A stretch of 64,000 nt of DNA, taken from Micavibrio sp. Its GTDB lineage: Bacteria; Pseudomonadota; Alphaproteobacteria; Micavibrionales; UBA2020. Position numbers and translations under genes: made by a program. Where the stretch lies: positions 372,001 to 436,000 of the forward strand of contig JAPWJZ010000004.1 in the NCBI GenBank assembly GCA_028283745.1, in the 5' to 3' direction. Under the pieces are notes generated by a model, which ran no database searches, was not told the origin of the DNA, and worked only from the letters and a program-made list of their open reading frames with translations. Shown piece by piece: positions 25,657 through 36,609 of this stretch. The first letter of the stretch is position 1, and each line of letters begins with the position of its first letter.

Positions 25657-26385
25657 TTATGCCTTTTTCTCCCCGGCTTTTGCTTCCGGCGGCTTTTCGG
25701 GCGGCTTGATGCCCCATAGGTTGTTTTTAAGCTTTTCGGCAAAAGCCGTATGCGCCGTAATTTCCGCTTCCGATGCGGGGAATTCGCGGTGCGCGCGCTT
25801 CTGGCGGCGGATGGAGGCGTTAAGCTGCGCGGAGCCCGCAATAGCGGCTTCCGAGGCAAGGCCCAGACCGTGCTGGCGGCCGCCCATCAATTCCAGATAC
25901 ACCTCCGCAAGCAATTGGGAGTCGAGCAAGGCACCGTGGTATTTGCGCGCTTCAAGGTCAATTTTAAAGCGGCGGCACAGCGCATCGAGGTTGGCGGGCT
26001 GGCCCGGGTACTTCTGGCGCGCCATAGGCAGCGTATCGATGACGCGGGTCATGGAAAGCTTGGGGAAGCCCGCCGCCTTCAATTCGTGGTTCAAAAAGTT
26101 GACGTCGAATTCCGCGTTGTGGATGACAAGCGTCGAATCGCCGATGAAGTCCAGAAATTCGCCGACCTTTTCGGTGAACAGCGGCTTGTCCTTCAAAAAT
26201 TCCGTTGTAAGCCCGTGAATGCGCGCAGCGTCCGGCGGCACATCGCGCTGGGGGTTCAGGTGCGTGTGAAACGTAAGGCCGGTGGGCAGGTGGTTTTCAA
26301 GCTCCACGCAGCCGATCTCGACCAGGCGGTGGCCTTCAGACGGTTCAAACCCGGTGGTTTCTGTATCGAGGACGATTTCGCGCAT
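25657..26385 (-). CDS. dnaQ: DNA polymerase III epsilon subunit
   Basis: 242 residues, the 3'-5' proofreading exonuclease of the replicative polymerase. All DEDDh motifs are present: DTETTG (Asp7, Glu9), HNAEFD (89-94) and YHGALLDSQLL (His150, Asp155). The tail of about 55 residues is typical of epsilon subunits and would hold the polymerase-binding segment. It lies in the conserved near-origin cluster with coaE and aroE. Confidence 0.95.
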   Translation of the reverse strand: MREIVLDTETTGFEPSEGHRLVEIGCVELENHLPTGLTFHTHLNPQRDVPPDAARIHGLTTEFLKDKPLFTEKVGEFLDFIGDSTLVIHNAEFDVNFLNHELKAAGFPKLSMTRVIDTLPMARQKYPGQPANLDALCRRFKIDLEARKYHGALLDSQLLAEVYLELMGGRQHGLGLASEAAIAGSAQLNASIRRQKRAHREFPASEAEITAHTAFAEKLKNNLWGIKPPEKPPEAKAGEKKA

Positions 26386-26451
26386 GCGCTATAAATACCA
26401 AACCGTTCAGCGTTTCACAAGCGAGTCGCAATAAACCGCCCAAAGGGCAGG

Positions 26452-27249
26452 TCACATGCTGCAAAGCCCCGCACCCAGAATGTGCAGCGTTTCAGGGTCC
26501 TGCAGCAGCACCGCGCAGCTTTCATTATCCTTGAAGCTTGGCAGGGCGAATTTATAATCTTCCTTGCCGCCGACCCAGGTGCCGATGACCATGAGCGCGG
26601 TGACAATATTATGGCCGCGCATGGTGGTGCCTTTATTTTCGCCGCCTTTTACATCGATCGCGGCTTCCTTGATGAGCCGCAGCAGCACGACCCGCGCTTC
26701 TTTTTTAATGCCGGGGCCATTCACCGTCACGGTCATGTTGCCATCCGGCGTTAAGTGCGGGCTAACGCTGTAGTGGACGCGGCGCAGCGCCGCCGCTTCA
26801 TCCAGCAGCGTCAGGATATTCGATTTTTTGGAGCCGACATCCTGAAAGCGCCCGTCAATGACGGTTTCAGGCGTGAAGCCCTGTTCGGAATTCATGATGC
26901 GCCTGTTGTAATCCACCTGCCGCTGCGTCCATGCGCTGTCGGAAAACGTGTCTTTCCACGTGCCGCCGCGCCATGTCTTCAGGTTATCCCAATAATCCAC
27001 ATGGTATTCGAGCGTGATGATTTCCGGCCGGCGGCTCAGTTCCTGCTGCACATCCTGCGCGGGCGGGCAGGACGAACAGCCTTGCGAGGTGAACAATTCC
27101 GCCACCACGGCATCCGGCGTTTTGCTGAAACCGGCGGAAACGGTGGCGGTGATGACGGGCTTTTTTGCGACCGCGCCTTCTTCAGCCCCCGCAGGCAATG
27201 CCGGCAGCACAAGGCAGAGCAGAACAAAATACGGCAGCAGGCGTTTCAT
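26452..27249 (-). CDS. DUF1223 secreted thioredoxin-like protein
   Basis: 265 residues. The signal peptide is MKRLLPYFVLLCLVLPALPAGA. It is followed by AELFTSQGCSSCPPA, the DUF1223 signature with CxxC (Cys58, Cys61). DUF1223 proteins have a thioredoxin-like fold and are often exported in Proteobacteria; activity is not established. The start MKRLL is chosen for its good signal peptide; a longer form from 27273 would overlap coaE. It sits between dnaQ and coaE, a position not part of the standard cluster. Confidence 0.88.
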   Translation of the reverse strand: MKRLLPYFVLLCLVLPALPAGAEEGAVAKKPVITATVSAGFSKTPDAVVAELFTSQGCSSCPPAQDVQQELSRRPEIITLEYHVDYWDNLKTWRGGTWKDTFSDSAWTQRQVDYNRRIMNSEQGFTPETVIDGRFQDVGSKKSNILTLLDEAAALRRVHYSVSPHLTPDGNMTVTVNGPGIKKEARVVLLRLIKEAAIDVKGGENKGTTMRGHNIVTALMVIGTWVGGKEDYKFALPSFKDNESCAVLLQDPETLHILGAGLCSM

Positions 27250-27263
27250 GGCGGTTATTTCCG

Positions 27264-27911
27264 TTACAGGCAAAATTTCGGCTTGGCGGCTGGCGGCGGC
27301 AGCAGGCTGTCGACGATGCGCTTTAATTGCTGGCGCGTATCGTCCAGCCCCTTGTCGGTTTCAACGACGAAGTCGGCGCGGCGGCGTTTTTCGGCATCCG
27401 GCACCTGCACTTTCAAAATTTGCTCGAGCCTTTCCAGCCGCGCGGCGCGTTCAGATTCGGGGCCGCGGGCCAGCACGCGTTCGCGCTGCACATCCGCCGG
27501 CGCGGTGACGACGATGATTTTATCAACGCGGGCTTCGCCGCCGGTTTCAAACAGCAGCGGAATATCCAGCGCGACGGCGCGGTAACCTTCTTTTTCCTTC
27601 TGCTTGACGAAGGCGTCGCTGGAAGCGCGCACGAGGGGGAATAAAACATCTTCCACCTGCTGCTTCAGCGCGGGGTTGGTGAAAAAAACAGGGCCCAGCT
27701 TTTTACGGTCGATAAAATCCGCCCCGCCGGCATCCTGCGAGACGGCTTCGGGCGCAAGCGCCTTGATGGGCGCAACGGCCGCGCCGCCGACGCCCAGCAG
27801 TTCATGCACGGTCGCGTCAGAATCATGCACAGGCACGTTCATGTCTTCGAGCATTTTGGCGGCGGTGGACTTGCCCATGCCGATGGAGCCGGTAAGGCCG
27901 AGGATAATCAT
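27264..27911 (-). CDS. coaE: Dephospho-CoA kinase
   Basis: 215 residues. The P-loop is GSIGMGKST (8-16). Other motifs are HDSDATVHEL near the N terminus, DIPLLFETG, and the LID segment RVLARGPESE. It phosphorylates dephospho-CoA to CoA in the last step of CoA synthesis. It overlaps aroE by 4 bases (ATGA), so the two are translationally coupled. Confidence 0.95.
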   Translation of the reverse strand: MIILGLTGSIGMGKSTAAKMLEDMNVPVHDSDATVHELLGVGGAAVAPIKALAPEAVSQDAGGADFIDRKKLGPVFFTNPALKQQVEDVLFPLVRASSDAFVKQKEKEGYRAVALDIPLLFETGGEARVDKIIVVTAPADVQRERVLARGPESERAARLERLEQILKVQVPDAEKRRRADFVVETDKGLDDTRQQLKRIVDSLLPPPAAKPKFCL

Positions 27912-28753
27912 GCCGCCAGCCCCCCGATGTATTTATACAGCTCCGGCGTGACTTCGGGGTCTTTGCCAAACCAATGTTCAAAGCCAAGGCGCCCCTGGTG
28001 CAGCAGCATGCCAAGGCCTTCCAGCACAGGGTTGCCGCGCGCGTGCGCGGCGCGCAGCAGCGGCGTCACCAGCGGGCGGTAAACGATGTCGCAAACCGTC
28101 GCCGTGGTCGGCAGCGCGTTCAAGGGCAAGTCAAGCTTCGGGCTTTCCAGCATGCCCAGCGTCGAGCAGTTAATGAGCAGGCTTGCGCCTTCAAGGGCGG
28201 CTTCGCGCTTGTCCCACGGCACAACGGCCGCGTTATCAAGCGAGAAGGCCTTGATGATTTTTTCAGCTTTTTCCGGCGTGCGGTTGACGAGGATAAAGTG
28301 TTTTGCCCCCTTCGCCCGCAGCGAGGCGATGATGCCGCGCGACGCGCCGCCCGTGCCGATGATGACAACGCGCGATCCATCCCACTTCGGCTGGCGCTGG
28401 TGGAGGGATTCAACAAACCCGAAACCGTCGCTGTTATAGCCATGCAGCTTGCCATTTTTGATGACGACGGTATTGACCGCGCCCGACATAAGGCAGCTTT
28501 CGTCATGCACATCCATCAGCGACAGCGCTTCTTCCTTCAGGGGCGCTGTAATATTGCAGCCCGCATAGCCGCGCTGCACCAGCATGGCGAGCGCGTTTTT
28601 GACGTTGCCGGACGGCACAGCCATGGTGGTGTAAGACCCCTTGATGCCGTATTTGTCGAGCCACCAGCCATGCAGCTTCGGCGACAGCGAATGCGACACG
28701 GGAAACCCGATGACGCAAACCTGGCGGGTATCGTTGGCAACTTCTTCAGACAT
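27908..28753 (-). CDS. aroE: Shikimate dehydrogenase
   Basis: 281 residues. Motifs are SHSLSP (20-25) for shikimate binding, NITAPLK (67-73) with the catalytic Lys73, GAVNT and GTGGASRGI for NADP binding. It reduces 3-dehydroshikimate to shikimate in aromatic amino-acid synthesis. The start MSEEVAND has AAGGAAG 7 bases upstream and is preferred to one 17 codons earlier. The Maf-type pyrophosphatase gene that often lies between ppsR and aroE in Alphaproteobacteria is absent here. Confidence 0.95.
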   Translation of the reverse strand: MSEEVANDTRQVCVIGFPVSHSLSPKLHGWWLDKYGIKGSYTTMAVPSGNVKNALAMLVQRGYAGCNITAPLKEEALSLMDVHDESCLMSGAVNTVVIKNGKLHGYNSDGFGFVESLHQRQPKWDGSRVVIIGTGGASRGIIASLRAKGAKHFILVNRTPEKAEKIIKAFSLDNAAVVPWDKREAALEGASLLINCSTLGMLESPKLDLPLNALPTTATVCDIVYRPLVTPLLRAAHARGNPVLEGLGMLLHQGRLGFEHWFGKDPEVTPELYKYIGGLAA

Positions 28754-28769
28754 CAGCAGTCTTCCTTTT

Positions 28770-29600
28770 TCAAACTTCGTTCTGCTTGCGGTTGCGGTGT
28801 GCATCCAGCAGGCTGAGAATTTCTGCGGCGGTTTCCTCGACAGAGCGGCGCGTCACGTCAATCACCGGCCAGCCGTTGCGGCTGTAAAAACGCCGCGCTT
28901 CCTTGACTTCTTCCTGCACCCGCAGTTCATCAAGATAATCCGTGTCGCGCACCTCGCCCAGCTGTTTCAGGCGGTTGCGGCGAATGTCGATCAGGCGGTC
29001 GGGAGATGCGGTGAGCGCGACAAACAACGGCTCCGTCAGCCCCAGCACCCGTTCGGGGAAGGGAATGCCCGGCACGTACGGCACGTTCGCGGCCTTCACG
29101 CCGCGGTTGGCAAGGTACACGCAGGTCGGCGTTTTGGAGGTGCGGGAAACGCCGACCAGAATGACATCGGCCTTGGCCATTTCGCTGTCACTTTTCTGCC
29201 CGTCGTCGTGGTGCAGGGCGTAATCCACCGCGTCCATGCGGGCGAAATATTCTTCGTTCAGCCTGTGCTGCAGGCCGGGCTGGGAGGTGGATGTCATGCC
29301 GAAATAATGGCTCATCAGCTGCAGCACGGGCGCGAGGATGGAGAGGGAGGGTAAATTCATCATCTGGCAGTGCTTGTCCACACCCTTGGCAAGACCTTCA
29401 TCGACCATTGTGTACAGCACGAGGCCCGGCTTTTTGCTGATGCCTTCCAGTGCCTGCAGCAATTGCGACTGGCTGCGCACCAGCGGCCAGAAATGCTGCT
29501 CTACCTCCGCCCCCTCGAACTGGGCAAGGCAGGCCTTCACGACGCTGTTGAGGGTGCCGCCGGTGGAATCTGACAGAAGGTGAATATGGTGCTTTTTCAT
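28770..29600 (-). CDS. ppsR: PEP synthase / pyruvate dikinase regulatory protein
   Basis: 276 residues, DUF299 family. The P-loop-like GVSRTSKT is near residue 150, and LLSDSTGGTLN is at the N terminus. These bifunctional enzymes phosphorylate (with ADP) and dephosphorylate PEP synthase or pyruvate phosphate dikinase. No dikinase gene is in the window, so the partner cannot be fixed. It is the first gene of ppsR-aroE-coaE. Confidence 0.93.
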   Translation of the reverse strand: MKKHHIHLLSDSTGGTLNSVVKACLAQFEGAEVEQHFWPLVRSQSQLLQALEGISKKPGLVLYTMVDEGLAKGVDKHCQMMNLPSLSILAPVLQLMSHYFGMTSTSQPGLQHRLNEEYFARMDAVDYALHHDDGQKSDSEMAKADVILVGVSRTSKTPTCVYLANRGVKAANVPYVPGIPFPERVLGLTEPLFVALTASPDRLIDIRRNRLKQLGEVRDTDYLDELRVQEEVKEARRFYSRNGWPVIDVTRRSVEETAAEILSLLDAHRNRKQNEV

Positions 29601-29733
29601 GCGGGTTTCAGCATAGCAATAATCGCCTAAAGTCTTAAATACTTTGATTTTTCAAGGTTGTTTTTCATATTGACTGACGGCGGATGCTGGGCTAAATTAT
29701 CCCCTATCTTATGCAATTACAAGGATGCCGCCG

Positions 29734-30354
29734 ATGACCGCCCCCGCCGCAAATACCAATACGTCTTCCGGCCGCCCCTGCGTCGGCATTTTTGCAGGTG
29801 CCAGCACGCCGAATGACCCGGCGATCATCGAGGCGGCAACGCAGCTTGGCACCCTTCTGGGCAAGGCCGGTTACAACATTGCCTACGGCGCAGGCACACA
29901 AGGCGTAATGGGCGCGGTTGCCAAAGCGGCACAGGCGGCGGGCGCGGAAGTCACCGCCGTCGTCCTCAAAAAATACGATTATGAAGAGCAATTACCCGGC
30001 GCCAGACTGGTGTTTGTGGAAACGGAGCAGGAACGCTTCAAGGAACTGACCACCCGCAATTCCCCCGTTGCCTGCTTTGCGATGCCGGGCGGCGCGGGCA
30101 CCCTGCGCGAAGTGATGCAGGGGTTGGAACTGGCGGTTTATGAAGGCGGCCCGAAGGTTGTTCTGGTGCAGGTTGGCACTTATATGGACGGGCTGAAGGC
30201 CAGCTTCAACGCCTCCGTCGACGCCGGGCTTATCAAGTCTCAGCATGCGGATAAACTGCAGCTGTGGAAGGTAGCGGACGGGCTTGCCGCCGTTCTGCCC
30301 GCGACCGCCCCCGCGGCCCCCGCGACCGCCTCGAAATTTGCCAAAAAACCTTGA
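29734..30354 (+). CDS. LOG family (lysine decarboxylase-like fold) protein
   Basis: 206 residues. The motif PGGAGTLREV and an upstream R-N pair (TTRNS) match the PGGxGTxxE family, whose best known members are cytokinin riboside monophosphate phosphoribohydrolases (LOG). Other bacterial members hydrolyse different nucleoside monophosphates, so the substrate is open. ATG at 29734 is chosen because AAGG lies 9 bases upstream; an ATG three codons earlier abuts AAGG. The tail is Ala/Pro/Thr-rich. It is transcribed towards the FNR gene. Confidence 0.85.
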   Translation: MTAPAANTNTSSGRPCVGIFAGASTPNDPAIIEAATQLGTLLGKAGYNIAYGAGTQGVMGAVAKAAQAAGAEVTAVVLKKYDYEEQLPGARLVFVETEQERFKELTTRNSPVACFAMPGGAGTLREVMQGLELAVYEGGPKVVLVQVGTYMDGLKASFNASVDAGLIKSQHADKLQLWKVADGLAAVLPATAPAAPATASKFAKKP

Positions 30355-30383
30355 AATTAAAGCCGTTTTCGCCTATTTCATAG

Positions 30384-31436
<1,053 letters not shown>

Positions 31437-31509
31437 TTCCGGTGCTGTAATAGGTAAAATTTTTTAAAGCCCCTGCGCCATCGCGATAAAGGTACGGATT
31501 CAAGACAAC

Positions 31510-32325
31510 ATGAGCAGTAGATTCAGCATCACGCAGGCAGTCGTCGACGGCTTCGGGTTCGCAAAGCGGGAATGGCGCGCACTGGCGCGCATGTCCGTGC
31601 TGCCGCTTGGCGCCGGCATCATCACGCAAATCGCGATCGGTCTTGAAACCAGCAACGACCTGTCGCCTTACGCCGAATTCATTTATACGCTGCCGGCCCT
31701 TATCCTGTCCGCCCGCTTCATGTTTCAGGTCACGCGCCTGCGGCTGCTTGGGGAACGTGAAGAAAATTTACCCGCCGACCCCGCTTACCTTGCCGCGCGC
31801 CAGCAGGCGCTGCGCGCCTCTATTTTGCTGTGGCTGGTCGTCAATGCCGCCGCCACGGTCATCGTCGGCTATTTTGAATGGCTGTCGGTGGTGGCGGGCG
31901 CATCGGTCATGCAGGGCGCGGCCAGCGGCGCGCCGCCCGTGATTAACGAAAGCCATTTTTTTTACAACATCATCGGCCTGCTGCTGATGGTCTGCGCCAT
32001 TTGGGGCGTGCGGTTTGCTGCGGGGCACCTTATTCTGGCGGTTGAATACCCGCTGGCACCGTACCTGCGCCGCGTGCGCGGCTTCGGCATTTCGCTGCGG
32101 CTTCTGGGGCTCAGCTTCCTGATCGCTTTTCCGGCGTCCTTCGCTTTTCTCGGCGTTATCCAGCTTTTGGCACCGGATGGTAAAATGCCCTCGCCCGTAC
32201 CCTTCGCGTTTTTTGTTGTGCTGAACAACATCATTTCCTTCGTCTGCCTCAGCGTGCTGACGGCGGCGGCCTGCGCCGCGCTCAAGGAAATCATGGGCCG
32301 CAAGGACGGCGGCACCAGCGCATGA
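31510..32325 (+). CDS. Multi-pass membrane protein of unknown function
   Basis: 271 residues with about six hydrophobic segments (for example RMSVLPLGAGIITQIAIGL, ILLWLVVNAAATVIVGYF, IIGLLLMVCAIWGVRF, LLGLSFLIAFPASFAFLGVI, FVVLNNIISFVCLSVLTAA). There is no recognised motif. The ferredoxin gene follows after 10 bases, so the two are likely co-transcribed. Confidence 0.78.
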   Translation: MSSRFSITQAVVDGFGFAKREWRALARMSVLPLGAGIITQIAIGLETSNDLSPYAEFIYTLPALILSARFMFQVTRLRLLGEREENLPADPAYLAARQQALRASILLWLVVNAAATVIVGYFEWLSVVAGASVMQGAASGAPPVINESHFFYNIIGLLLMVCAIWGVRFAAGHLILAVEYPLAPYLRRVRGFGISLRLLGLSFLIAFPASFAFLGVIQLLAPDGKMPSPVPFAFFVVLNNIISFVCLSVLTAAACAALKEIMGRKDGGTSA

Positions 32326-32335
32326 AGGCAGCATC

Positions 32336-32671
32336 ATGAAAATCAACGTGACCGACAGGGCCGGCAAAACCCACGCGCTTGAAGGCATTGACGGCTGGCG
32401 CGTGATGGAAATCATCCGTGATTACGGCATGAATGACCCAGCCCTCGCCATTAAGGCCGAATGCGGCGGGGCCATGGCCTGCGCCACCTGCCACGTGTAT
32501 GTGGCAAAGGAATGGCTGGATAAAATTCCGCCGCAGCACCCCGATGAAGCCGATATTTTGACCGACTTCGGCTTTGGCGTGGAAGAAAATTCACGACTGT
32601 CCTGCCAGATCATTCTGGGCGATGACATTGACGGCCTTGCCGTCACCATCGCCCCCGGTACCGAACCTTGA
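32336..32671 (+). CDS. [2Fe-2S] ferredoxin, adrenodoxin type
   Basis: 111 residues with cluster cysteines 43, 49, 52 and 90 in a CX5CX2CX37C pattern typical of adrenodoxin/putidaredoxin-like ferredoxins ([13 protein letters not shown]...LSCQI). It is a soluble electron carrier, often serving Fe-S cluster assembly or P450s. Nearby ORFs suggest the FNR at 30387 as electron donor. pheS follows after a short gap. Confidence 0.93.
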   Translation: MKINVTDRAGKTHALEGIDGWRVMEIIRDYGMNDPALAIKAECGGAMACATCHVYVAKEWLDKIPPQHPDEADILTDFGFGVEENSRLSCQIILGDDIDGLAVTIAPGTEP

Positions 32672-32690
32672 AACACCAGAGTATGAAGCC

Positions 32691-33770
32691 ATGAGCAACA
32701 TCGAAGCCCTGAAATCCGAAATCGTGGAAACGGTGAAGGCCGCCAACGACATCGACACGCTGGAAGAGGTGCGCGTTTCCGCCCTTGGCAAAAAAGGCAA
32801 GGTCACCGGCCTGATGCAGACGCTTGGCACCCTGTCGCCGGAACAGCGCCGCGAAATGGGCCAGGCGCTGAACCGCCTGAAGGACGAAATCACTGCCGAA
32901 ATTGAAGCGCGCGCCGGCACGCTGCGCAGCGCCGCGCTGAACGCACGCCTTGAAAAAGAAAAGGTGGACGTCACATTGTCATCGCGCCCGCAGGGCCGCG
33001 GCACCATTCACCCCATTTCGCAAACCATCGAGGAAATGATCACCATTTTCGCCGACATGGGCTTTGCGGTGGCGGAAGGGCCGGAAATTGAAGACGATTT
33101 CCACAATTTTACCGCCCTTAACTTCCCGCCCGAACACCCGGCACGGCAGATGCACGATACGTTCTACTTCCCCGACGCCCCCGCGAAGGAAGGCGATGCC
33201 GCAAAGCGCCTGCTGCGCACGCATACATCCACCGTGCAGGTGCATACCATGCAGTCGCAAAAGCCGCCCATCCGCGTTATTATTCCGGGCCGCACCTTCC
33301 GCTCCGACTACGACATGACGCATACCCCCATGTTCCACCAGATGGAAGGCCTGCTGATTGACAAAACCACCCATATGGGCCACCTGAAGGGCTGCCTCAT
33401 CGAATTCTGCAAGCGCTTCTTTGAAGTGGACGAACTGCCGACGCGCTTCCGCCCCAGCTTCTTCCCCTTCACCGAACCTTCCGCTGAAATGGACATCGGC
33501 TGTTCCCGCGCGGGCGGCGAGCTGAAAATTGGCGCGGGCAAGGACTGGCTTGAAATTCTCGGCTGCGGCATGGTTCACCCCAATGTCCTGAAAAACTGCG
33601 GCATCGACCCCGATGAATACCAGGGCTTCGCCTTCGGCATGGGGATCGAGCGCGTGGCGATGCTGAAATACGGCATTCCCGACCTGCGCACCTTCTTTGA
33701 ATCGGACCTGCGCTGGCTGAAGCATTACGGCTTTGGCCCCATGGAACAACCGAACGCCGCACTTTCTTAA
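32691..33770 (+). CDS. pheS: Phenylalanyl-tRNA synthetase alpha subunit
   Basis: 359 residues. The N-terminal tRNA-binding coiled coil is followed by the class II core: motif 2 ([22 protein letters not shown]) and motif 3 ([17 protein letters not shown]). It charges tRNA-Phe with PheT as an alpha2-beta2 enzyme. The start [11 protein letters not shown] is chosen; an upstream in-frame extension overlaps the ferredoxin frame. pheT follows after 14 bases. Confidence 0.97.
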   Translation: MSNIEALKSEIVETVKAANDIDTLEEVRVSALGKKGKVTGLMQTLGTLSPEQRREMGQALNRLKDEITAEIEARAGTLRSAALNARLEKEKVDVTLSSRPQGRGTIHPISQTIEEMITIFADMGFAVAEGPEIEDDFHNFTALNFPPEHPARQMHDTFYFPDAPAKEGDAAKRLLRTHTSTVQVHTMQSQKPPIRVIIPGRTFRSDYDMTHTPMFHQMEGLLIDKTTHMGHLKGCLIEFCKRFFEVDELPTRFRPSFFPFTEPSAEMDIGCSRAGGELKIGAGKDWLEILGCGMVHPNVLKNCGIDPDEYQGFAFGMGIERVAMLKYGIPDLRTFFESDLRWLKHYGFGPMEQPNAALS

Positions 33771-33784
33771 GGATAGACGACATC

Positions 33785-36184
33785 ATGAAATTCACGCTCA
33801 GCTGGCTCAAAGAATACCTCGACACCAATGCAGGCCTTGAGGATATCTCGCAAAAGCTAACCGCCATCGGCCTTGAGGTCGAAAGCATTCACGATCCCGC
33901 GAAAGCCTTCGGCGGTTTTGTCGTCGGCCACGTGCTGTCGGCGGAAAAGCACCCGGATGCGGATAAACTGCAATGCCTTGTGGTCGATACCGGCAAGGAA
34001 CAATTGAAAGTCGTTTGCGGCGCGCCCAATGCGCGCGCGGGCATGAAGGGCGTATTTGCGCCCGCCGGCAGCTTTATTCCCGGCTCCGGCATTACGCTGA
34101 AAAAGTCGAATATCCGCGGGCAGGAAAGCAACGGCATGATGTGTTCGGAGCGGGAGCTTGAGCTTTCGACCGAACATAACGGCATTATCGAGCTGTCGGA
34201 TAAAATTGCCACCGGCACCCCTGCGGCGGATGCGCTTGGCATTAATGACCCCGTCATTGAGATCAACCTGACCCCCAACCGCGGCGACTGCGCGGGCATT
34301 CTGGGCGTGGCGCGCGACCTTGCCGCCGCCGGCCTCGGCCACCTGAAGCCGCAACCGCTGAAGCCTGTCACCGGCGCGTTCAAAAGCCCCGTCACCGTTT
34401 CGATTGCGGATACAAAGGCCTGCCCGCTGTTCATCGGGCGTTACATTAAGGGCGTGAAAAACGGCCCCTCCCCGCAATGGCTGCAGGACCGCCTGAAGTC
34501 CATCGGCCTTCGCCCGATTTCAACGCTCGTGGACATCACCAACTACTTCACCATCGCCCTTAACCGCCCGCTGCACGTTTTTGATGCGGATAAGCTGCAC
34601 GGCAACATTACCGTGCGCCTGTCAAAACAGGGGGAAACGCTGGCGGCCCTGAACGATAAATCCTATACGCTGGAAGACGGCATGATTGCCGTCTGCGATG
34701 ATTCAGGCGTGCTGGGCCTTGGCGGCATTATTGGCGGCACCACGACCGGCGTGACGGATGCCACCGTTAACGTCTATCTTGAAGCTGCCTACTTTACGCC
34801 GCTGTATGTGGCAAAGACCGGCCAGAAACTGCAGATTGACAGCGACGCACGCTACCGCTTCGAGCGCGGCATTGACCCCGCCTTCACGCCCGTGGGCGCG
34901 GAAATGGCAACGGCGATGATCCTCGATCTTTGCGGCGGCAGCCCCAGCGAACTGGTGGTGGCGGGCGCCGTACCGCAACACAGCCGCACAATTGCCTATG
35001 CGCCGGAACGCCTGAAGCTGCTGGGCGGCATTGACCTGCCGCTGGAACGCCAGAAGGAAATTTTAACCGCGCTTGGCTTTAGCGTGAAAGACGCCGGCAA
35101 GACGCTGGAAGTAACCGCCCCCAGCTGGCGCGGCGATGTAGACGGCAGCGCCGATATTGTCGAGGAAATCCTGCGCGTGCATGGCTACGATAATATCCCC
35201 GCCGTTTACGTGCGCCCGCCCGCAACCGAAAAACGCGCGGCCATGAACCCCTTGTCGCGCCGCGCCATTTCCACGCGCCGCCTGCTGGCGGGCCGCGGGC
35301 TTTATGAAACGGTCACATGGTCGTTCCTTGATGAAGCATCGGCAGACCTGTTCGGCATCAACCAAAATCAAAACAAGCGTGCGCTCACCCTAACCAACCC
35401 GATTTCGGTTGACCTGTCGGTCATGCGCCCGTCCATTCTGCCGAACCTGATTGCCGCCGCCGGCCGCAACACCGACCGCGGCTACGCGGATGCCTGCCTG
35501 TTTGAAATCGGCAACGTCTACCGTTCCACCGAAGCCGCCGGGCAAATCATGACCGCCACCGGCCTGCGCAGCGGCAATGCCGCGCCGCGCCACTGGTCCG
35601 GACCCGCGCGTGAAACCGACGCGTTTGATGCCAAGGCGGATGCGCTGGCCGTGCTGGAAGCGGCGGGCGTCAACGTGGGCAACCTGGTCGTGTCAACCGA
35701 CGCGCCGGAGTGGTACCACCCCGGCCGCAGCGGCGCGTTCCGTTTGGGCCCCACAGTACTGGCGTATTTCGGTGAAATTCACCCCGCCGTGCTGGCCGCC
35801 ATGAAGCGCGAGGAGAAGTTTGCAGGGTTCGAGGTCTTCCTGCAAAACCTGCCGGTGCCGAAGAAAAAAGGCACCGCGCGCGAATTGCTGCGCCCGTCCC
35901 CCTTCCAGCCCGTCAGCCGCGATTTTGCGTTTATCGTCGATGCGGGCGTTGAGGCTGACAAGCTGGTGCGCGCCATTAAAGGCACCGACAAAAACCTGAT
36001 CACCAATGTCACCGTCTTTGACGTGTACATGGGCAAGGGTGTTGAGCCCGGCAAAAAATCCATCGCGGTGGGCGTGATGCTGCAGCCGGTGGAACGCACG
36101 TTGACGGATGAGGAAATTGTTGCCATCAGCAACAAAATTATCGACAGTGCGGTGAAACAAACCGGGGCCGTGCTGCGTTCGTAA
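33785..36184 (+). CDS. pheT: Phenylalanyl-tRNA synthetase beta subunit
   Basis: 799 residues, the usual bacterial length (about 800). It has an N-terminal tRNA-binding (EMAP-like) domain about 40-150 (HPDADKLQCLVVDTG...VCGAPNARAG), the B3/B4 editing region, B5, the catalytic-like core and a C-terminal ferredoxin-fold anticodon-binding domain. It is the second gene of pheST. Confidence 0.97.
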   Translation: MKFTLSWLKEYLDTNAGLEDISQKLTAIGLEVESIHDPAKAFGGFVVGHVLSAEKHPDADKLQCLVVDTGKEQLKVVCGAPNARAGMKGVFAPAGSFIPGSGITLKKSNIRGQESNGMMCSERELELSTEHNGIIELSDKIATGTPAADALGINDPVIEINLTPNRGDCAGILGVARDLAAAGLGHLKPQPLKPVTGAFKSPVTVSIADTKACPLFIGRYIKGVKNGPSPQWLQDRLKSIGLRPISTLVDITNYFTIALNRPLHVFDADKLHGNITVRLSKQGETLAALNDKSYTLEDGMIAVCDDSGVLGLGGIIGGTTTGVTDATVNVYLEAAYFTPLYVAKTGQKLQIDSDARYRFERGIDPAFTPVGAEMATAMILDLCGGSPSELVVAGAVPQHSRTIAYAPERLKLLGGIDLPLERQKEILTALGFSVKDAGKTLEVTAPSWRGDVDGSADIVEEILRVHGYDNIPAVYVRPPATEKRAAMNPLSRRAISTRRLLAGRGLYETVTWSFLDEASADLFGINQNQNKRALTLTNPISVDLSVMRPSILPNLIAAAGRNTDRGYADACLFEIGNVYRSTEAAGQIMTATGLRSGNAAPRHWSGPARETDAFDAKADALAVLEAAGVNVGNLVVSTDAPEWYHPGRSGAFRLGPTVLAYFGEIHPAVLAAMKREEKFAGFEVFLQNLPVPKKKGTARELLRPSPFQPVSRDFAFIVDAGVEADKLVRAIKGTDKNLITNVTVFDVYMGKGVEPGKKSIAVGVMLQPVERTLTDEEIVAISNKIIDSAVKQTGAVLRS

Positions 36185-36217
36185 TAAAGGGCGTTTTGTT
36201 TTGGCGGAGGATGAAAG

Positions 36218-36601
36218 ATGCGGTTACGCTTTATTTCCTTGCTGGCAGCGGTTTTTTTGGCCGCCTGCTCCACGACCGAAAATTACGAAACGCAGATGAA
36301 CCAGTGGATGGGCGCGCCGGAACATGACGTGGTCATGGCTTTCGGCCCGCCGGATAAAGCCTACCAGCTGGACAAGCATACCAAGCTGATTTCCTATACC
36401 AAGCAGGATGTTGCGGCCTTTGGCGGCAGCGGCTTTTCCACCTGCATTGGCAGCGGTTTCGGCTATGGCGGTGGTTTTGGCGGCGGCGGCTGTTACGGCC
36501 CGCCCGCGCAGGTACATGTGCTGAACTGCGAAACCGTTTTTACCCTGACGGACGGCAAGGTAAGCCGCCTTGGCCACAAGGGTAATAATTGCCGCAGCTA
36601 A
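36218..36601 (+). CDS. Small Gly-rich lipoprotein
   Basis: 127 residues with lipobox LAAC (Cys17). Residues about 27-60 (MNQWMGAPEHDVVMAFGPPDKAYQL) resemble the short domain (G-x4-V...-GPP) found in small lipoproteins of the SmpA/OmlA-like type, but the match is only suggestive. A Gly-rich stretch (GSGFGYGGGFGGGG) and several Cys follow. Convergent with the next gene. Confidence 0.75.
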   Translation: MRLRFISLLAAVFLAACSTTENYETQMNQWMGAPEHDVVMAFGPPDKAYQLDKHTKLISYTKQDVAAFGGSGFSTCIGSGFGYGGGFGGGGCYGPPAQVHVLNCETVFTLTDGKVSRLGHKGNNCRS

Positions 36602-36609
36602 AAAGCCGC

